Source of the DNA: an uncultured Bacteroidaceae bacterium
GTDB lineage: Bacteria > Bacteroidota > Bacteroidia > Bacteroidales > Bacteroidaceae
Length of the DNA: 8,602 nucleotides
Assembly (NCBI GenBank): GCA_904501945.1
Contig: CAJGCU010000094.1
Coordinates: forward strand, 1-8,602
Direction of reading: 5' to 3'
A program made the translations under genes and the position numbers. Below are positions 7,414-8,602 of the stretch, piece by piece (position 1 is the first letter of the stretch; each line of letters starts with the position of its first letter). The notes under the pieces were generated by a model. It had not been told where the DNA came from, did no database searches, and worked only from the letters and a program-made list of their open reading frames with translations.

Positions 7414-7441
7414 AATGCTGAATGTAGAATGCTGAATGCTG
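7414..7441. repeat. 7-bp tandem repeat, four units of AATGCTG
   Basis: Units are AATGCTG (7414-7420), AATGTAG (7421-7427), AATGCTG (7428-7434) and AATGCTG (7435-7441), followed by a degenerate AATTTAT. The second unit differs at two positions. The array lies directly upstream of the -7 element of the dehydrogenase-recA promoter and covers the expected -33 position. Confidence 0.85.
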
Positions 7442-7474
7442 AATTTATTTTAGGAGGACTGAAAATTACATTCA

Positions 7475-7520
7475 AAGTGGAAAGAAGTAGTGCGCATGAT
7501 GGATAGCCTATCTTCCACTT
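7475..7520 (-). terminator. Weak stem-loop downstream of rnhA, possible terminator
   Basis: AAGTGGAA (7475-7482) and TTCCACTT (7513-7520) are a perfect 8-bp inverted repeat, extendable by GA/TC after a one-base bulge, with a 25-30-base loop. It lies 12 bp past the rnhA stop. On the (-) strand it is followed by TGAATGTAATTTT, a poor T-run. It is the only candidate rnhA terminator here. Confidence 0.4.
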
Positions 7521-7532
7521 CTGCCTTTCATG

Positions 7533-8210
7533 TTATTTTCTTCCGAAATCCGCTGGTATCTCTCCCCATTCCTCGGTGGGCCACTTGATGATAGGGTTGG
7601 CAAAAGCGTTGTTCTTGAGCCAAGTCTCGGCACGTTCTATCAGTTGGTGCAGCTCTTCGGTCTTCTCGTTTCTCTCCAGCGTTGTCTTGCATTTCTTCTT
7701 TCTTACCCATAGCTGTGCATTCACGCTGTCGCTGTAGACAGGCATTGTTCCAAGTCCTTTTTGTTTCAGCAGAGCCAGCCCATGCACGATGGCGAGAAAC
7801 TCACCGATATTGTTCGTGCCATAGACGGGACCGTAGTGGAAGATTTCTTTGCCAGTGCGCAGATACACGCCCCGGTATTCCATCTTGCCAGGATTGCCGC
7901 TGCAAGCAGCATCAACGGCGATGGCTTCGTTGATGGCGGCTGCAGGGAGAGGTCTTGTGGCTTTTTCTGCTGTGGCATTAGGCGTTGCAGCCCTTTCTTT
8001 TTCTGCCTCTTTTCTCTCTTCTCTTTCGGCTTCTTTCTGCCTGTATGCCTCATAGCCCATTTCGAAGGCTTCTTCTGCTTCAGCCTCCGTCTTGAACGAC
8101 TTGTATTTGGCTCCAGAGTAGCCGCTTACAGCTTGCTGGCAGGCATCCCACGAGGTGTATACTCCATCTTCGGCGCCGTCCCACACTACATAGAACTTTT
8201 GTTTTGCCAT
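7533..8210 (-). CDS. rnhA: Ribonuclease HI with N-terminal hybrid-binding domain
   Basis: RNase HI cleaves the RNA strand of RNA-DNA hybrids, removing primers and R-loops. The 225-residue protein opens with an RHBD (viroplasmin-type) domain at residues 1-55 (KFYVVWDGAEDGVYTSWDAC, then YSGAKYKSF). A highly charged Glu/Lys/Arg/Ala linker spans about 56-90, and the RNase H fold covers 95-225. The four catalytic acidic residues are visible: D100 (AVDAACSGNPG), E137 (NNIGEFLA), D161 (YSDS) and D221 in the final PADFGRK. The end resembles that of Bacillus halodurans-type RNase HI. The ATG at 8208-8210 is chosen because the RHBD begins there and a good promoter lies 17-48 bp upstream; a longer frame runs back into the pckA 3' end and is not supported. 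The gene stands alone between two divergent-free intergenic gaps on the same strand as its neighbours. Confidence 0.94.
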   Translation of the reverse strand: MAKQKFYVVWDGAEDGVYTSWDACQQAVSGYSGAKYKSFKTEAEAEEAFEMGYEAYRQKEAEREERKEAEKERAATPNATAEKATRPLPAAAINEAIAVDAACSGNPGKMEYRGVYLRTGKEIFHYGPVYGTNNIGEFLAIVHGLALLKQKGLGTMPVYSDSVNAQLWVRKKKCKTTLERNEKTEELHQLIERAETWLKNNAFANPIIKWPTEEWGEIPADFGRK

Positions 8211-8226
8211 GTTTTGTTGTTTGTCG

Positions 8227-8258
8227 CAAAGATACGACTTTCCATCGAATTGAACAAA
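8227..8258 (-). promoter_or_regulatory. rnhA promoter, consensus -33 and -7 elements
   Basis: On the (-) strand TTTG (8258-8255) is followed after exactly 20 bases by TATCTTTG (8234-8227), matching the Bacteroidota TTTG-N19-21-TAnnTTTG promoter with no mismatch. The leader to the ATG at 8210 would be about 13-15 nt with no Shine-Dalgarno sequence. The -33 TTTG is part of the T-tract of the pckA terminator. Confidence 0.8.
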
Positions 8259-8288
8259 AAGGTGCGCCTCGAAAAGGAGGCGCACCTT
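8255..8288 (-). terminator. Intrinsic terminator of pckA
   Basis: AAGGTGCGCCTC (8259-8270) pairs perfectly over 12 bp with GAGGCGCACCTT (8277-8288) around a 6-base loop. On the (-) strand the GC-rich stem runs into TTTTT then G (8260-8255). It lies 25 bp after the pckA stop and is the strongest terminator in the window. Confidence 0.95.
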
Positions 8289-8313
8289 CGTATTGTGATA
8301 TTTGCTTGTCAGA

Positions 8314-8602
8314 TTAGAGCTGTGGACCTGCAGCAACGAGAGCCTTACCAGCTTCGTTAGTTGTGTACTTGCTGAAGTTCTTGATGAAACGAGCAGCAAG
8401 GTCCTTAGCCTTCTCTTCCCACTCAGCAGCTGTAGCGTAAGTGTCGCGTGGGTCGAGGATAGCAGGGTTCACGTTTGGAAGAGCTGTTGGAACTTCGAAG
8501 TCGAACATTGGGATCTTCTTAGTTTCAGCCTTGAGGATTGAACCGTCGAGGATAGCGTCGATGATACCGCGAGTATCTGGAATAGAGATACGCTTGCCTG
8601 TA
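8314..8602 (-). CDS. pckA: Phosphoenolpyruvate carboxykinase (ATP), 3' end (partial)
   Basis: The window holds the last 95 codons; the rest lies beyond 8602. The visible protein begins TGKRISIPDTRGIIDAILDG and includes FEVPTALPNVNPAILDPRDT, EEKAKDLAARFIKNFSKY and the ending GKALVAAGPQL. These are the conserved C-terminal segments of ATP-dependent PEPCK. The enzyme interconverts oxaloacetate plus ATP with PEP, CO2 and ADP; in Bacteroidota it usually runs in the carboxylating direction, feeding succinate fermentation. The Walker A and metal-binding sites are outside the window. Codons are strongly biased (AAG, AAC, TTC, CGT), as expected for an abundant enzyme. An internal ATG at 8508 is not the start, since the conserved frame continues upstream to the window edge. 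Confidence 0.95.
   Translation of the reverse strand, partial: TGKRISIPDTRGIIDAILDGSILKAETKKIPMFDFEVPTALPNVNPAILDPRDTYATAAEWEEKAKDLAARFIKNFSKYTTNEAGKALVAAGPQL

Noticed and set aside
7761..8360. (+) strand open frame, 199 codons, opposite rnhA
   Set aside because: The frame is Phe/Cys/Ser-rich because it reads the complement of the Glu/Lys linker of RNase HI. It spans the rnhA promoter and pckA terminator and shows no domain.
8211..8399. Upstream extension of rnhA (63 extra codons)
   Set aside because: It would run through the pckA terminator and the rnhA promoter and overlap the pckA coding end. The RHBD domain starts at the ATG at 8210.
1..8602. Search for a defence, phage or mobile system
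   Set aside because: All long coding frames are accounted for by recognised housekeeping or surface proteins, the gaps are short, and no transposase, integrase, spacer array or terminal repeats were seen.

Overview
The window looks like an ordinary chromosomal stretch of a Bacteroidota genome, most likely a Prevotella/Bacteroides-type gut or oral anaerobe. The grounds are: four perfect copies of the Bacteroidota sigma-ABfr -7 element TAnnTTTG (each reads TATCTTTG) placed upstream of genes; no recognisable Shine-Dalgarno sequences; a secreted protein with the C-terminal tail typical of Prevotella/Bacteroides surface proteins; an RNase HI of the RHBD-linker-RNase H type; and an apparent carboxy(nor)spermidine dehydrogenase, the polyamine route used by Bacteroidota. 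The genus is an inference.

Layout. 1-1176 (+): the 3' part of a large secreted protein with a carbohydrate-binding-like beta-sandwich, closed by a strong intrinsic terminator whose 3' arm and T-tract are duplicated in tandem. 1177-1389: intergenic region with two TATCTTTG elements. 1390-4017 (+): complete mutS. 4021-4914 (-): a YitT-family membrane protein convergent with mutS, with only 3 bp between the stop codons and a small palindrome across both. 4915-5038: a 124-bp gap holding two stem-loops. 5039-6097 (-): complete recA. 6123-7364 (-): a carboxynorspermidine/carboxyspermidine dehydrogenase, 25 bp upstream of recA and probably in one transcript with it. 7365-7532: intergenic region with a promoter element, a 7-bp tandem repeat and a weak inverted repeat. 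7533-8210 (-): RNase HI. 8211-8313: a very compact region in which the T-tract of the pckA terminator also supplies the -33 element of the rnhA promoter. 8314-8602 (-): the 3' end of ATP-dependent PEP carboxykinase, cut by the window edge.

How the genes work together. Three genes serve genome maintenance: mutS (mismatch recognition), recA (recombination and repair) and rnhA (RNA-DNA hybrid removal). mutS faces recA and is separated from it by yitT. The polyamine dehydrogenase, PEP carboxykinase and secreted protein are metabolic or surface functions with no evident link to repair, apart from the apparent co-transcription of the dehydrogenase with recA. The outer two genes (secreted protein, pckA) have the AAG/AAC/TTC-rich codon use of highly expressed genes; mutS does not.

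I found no mobile element, CRISPR array, phage remnant, tRNA or rRNA, and no convincing undescribed system. The points worth a second look are small-scale regulatory architecture: terminator/promoter overlap, a duplicated terminator arm, a heptamer repeat at a promoter, stop-codon palindromes and twin promoters.
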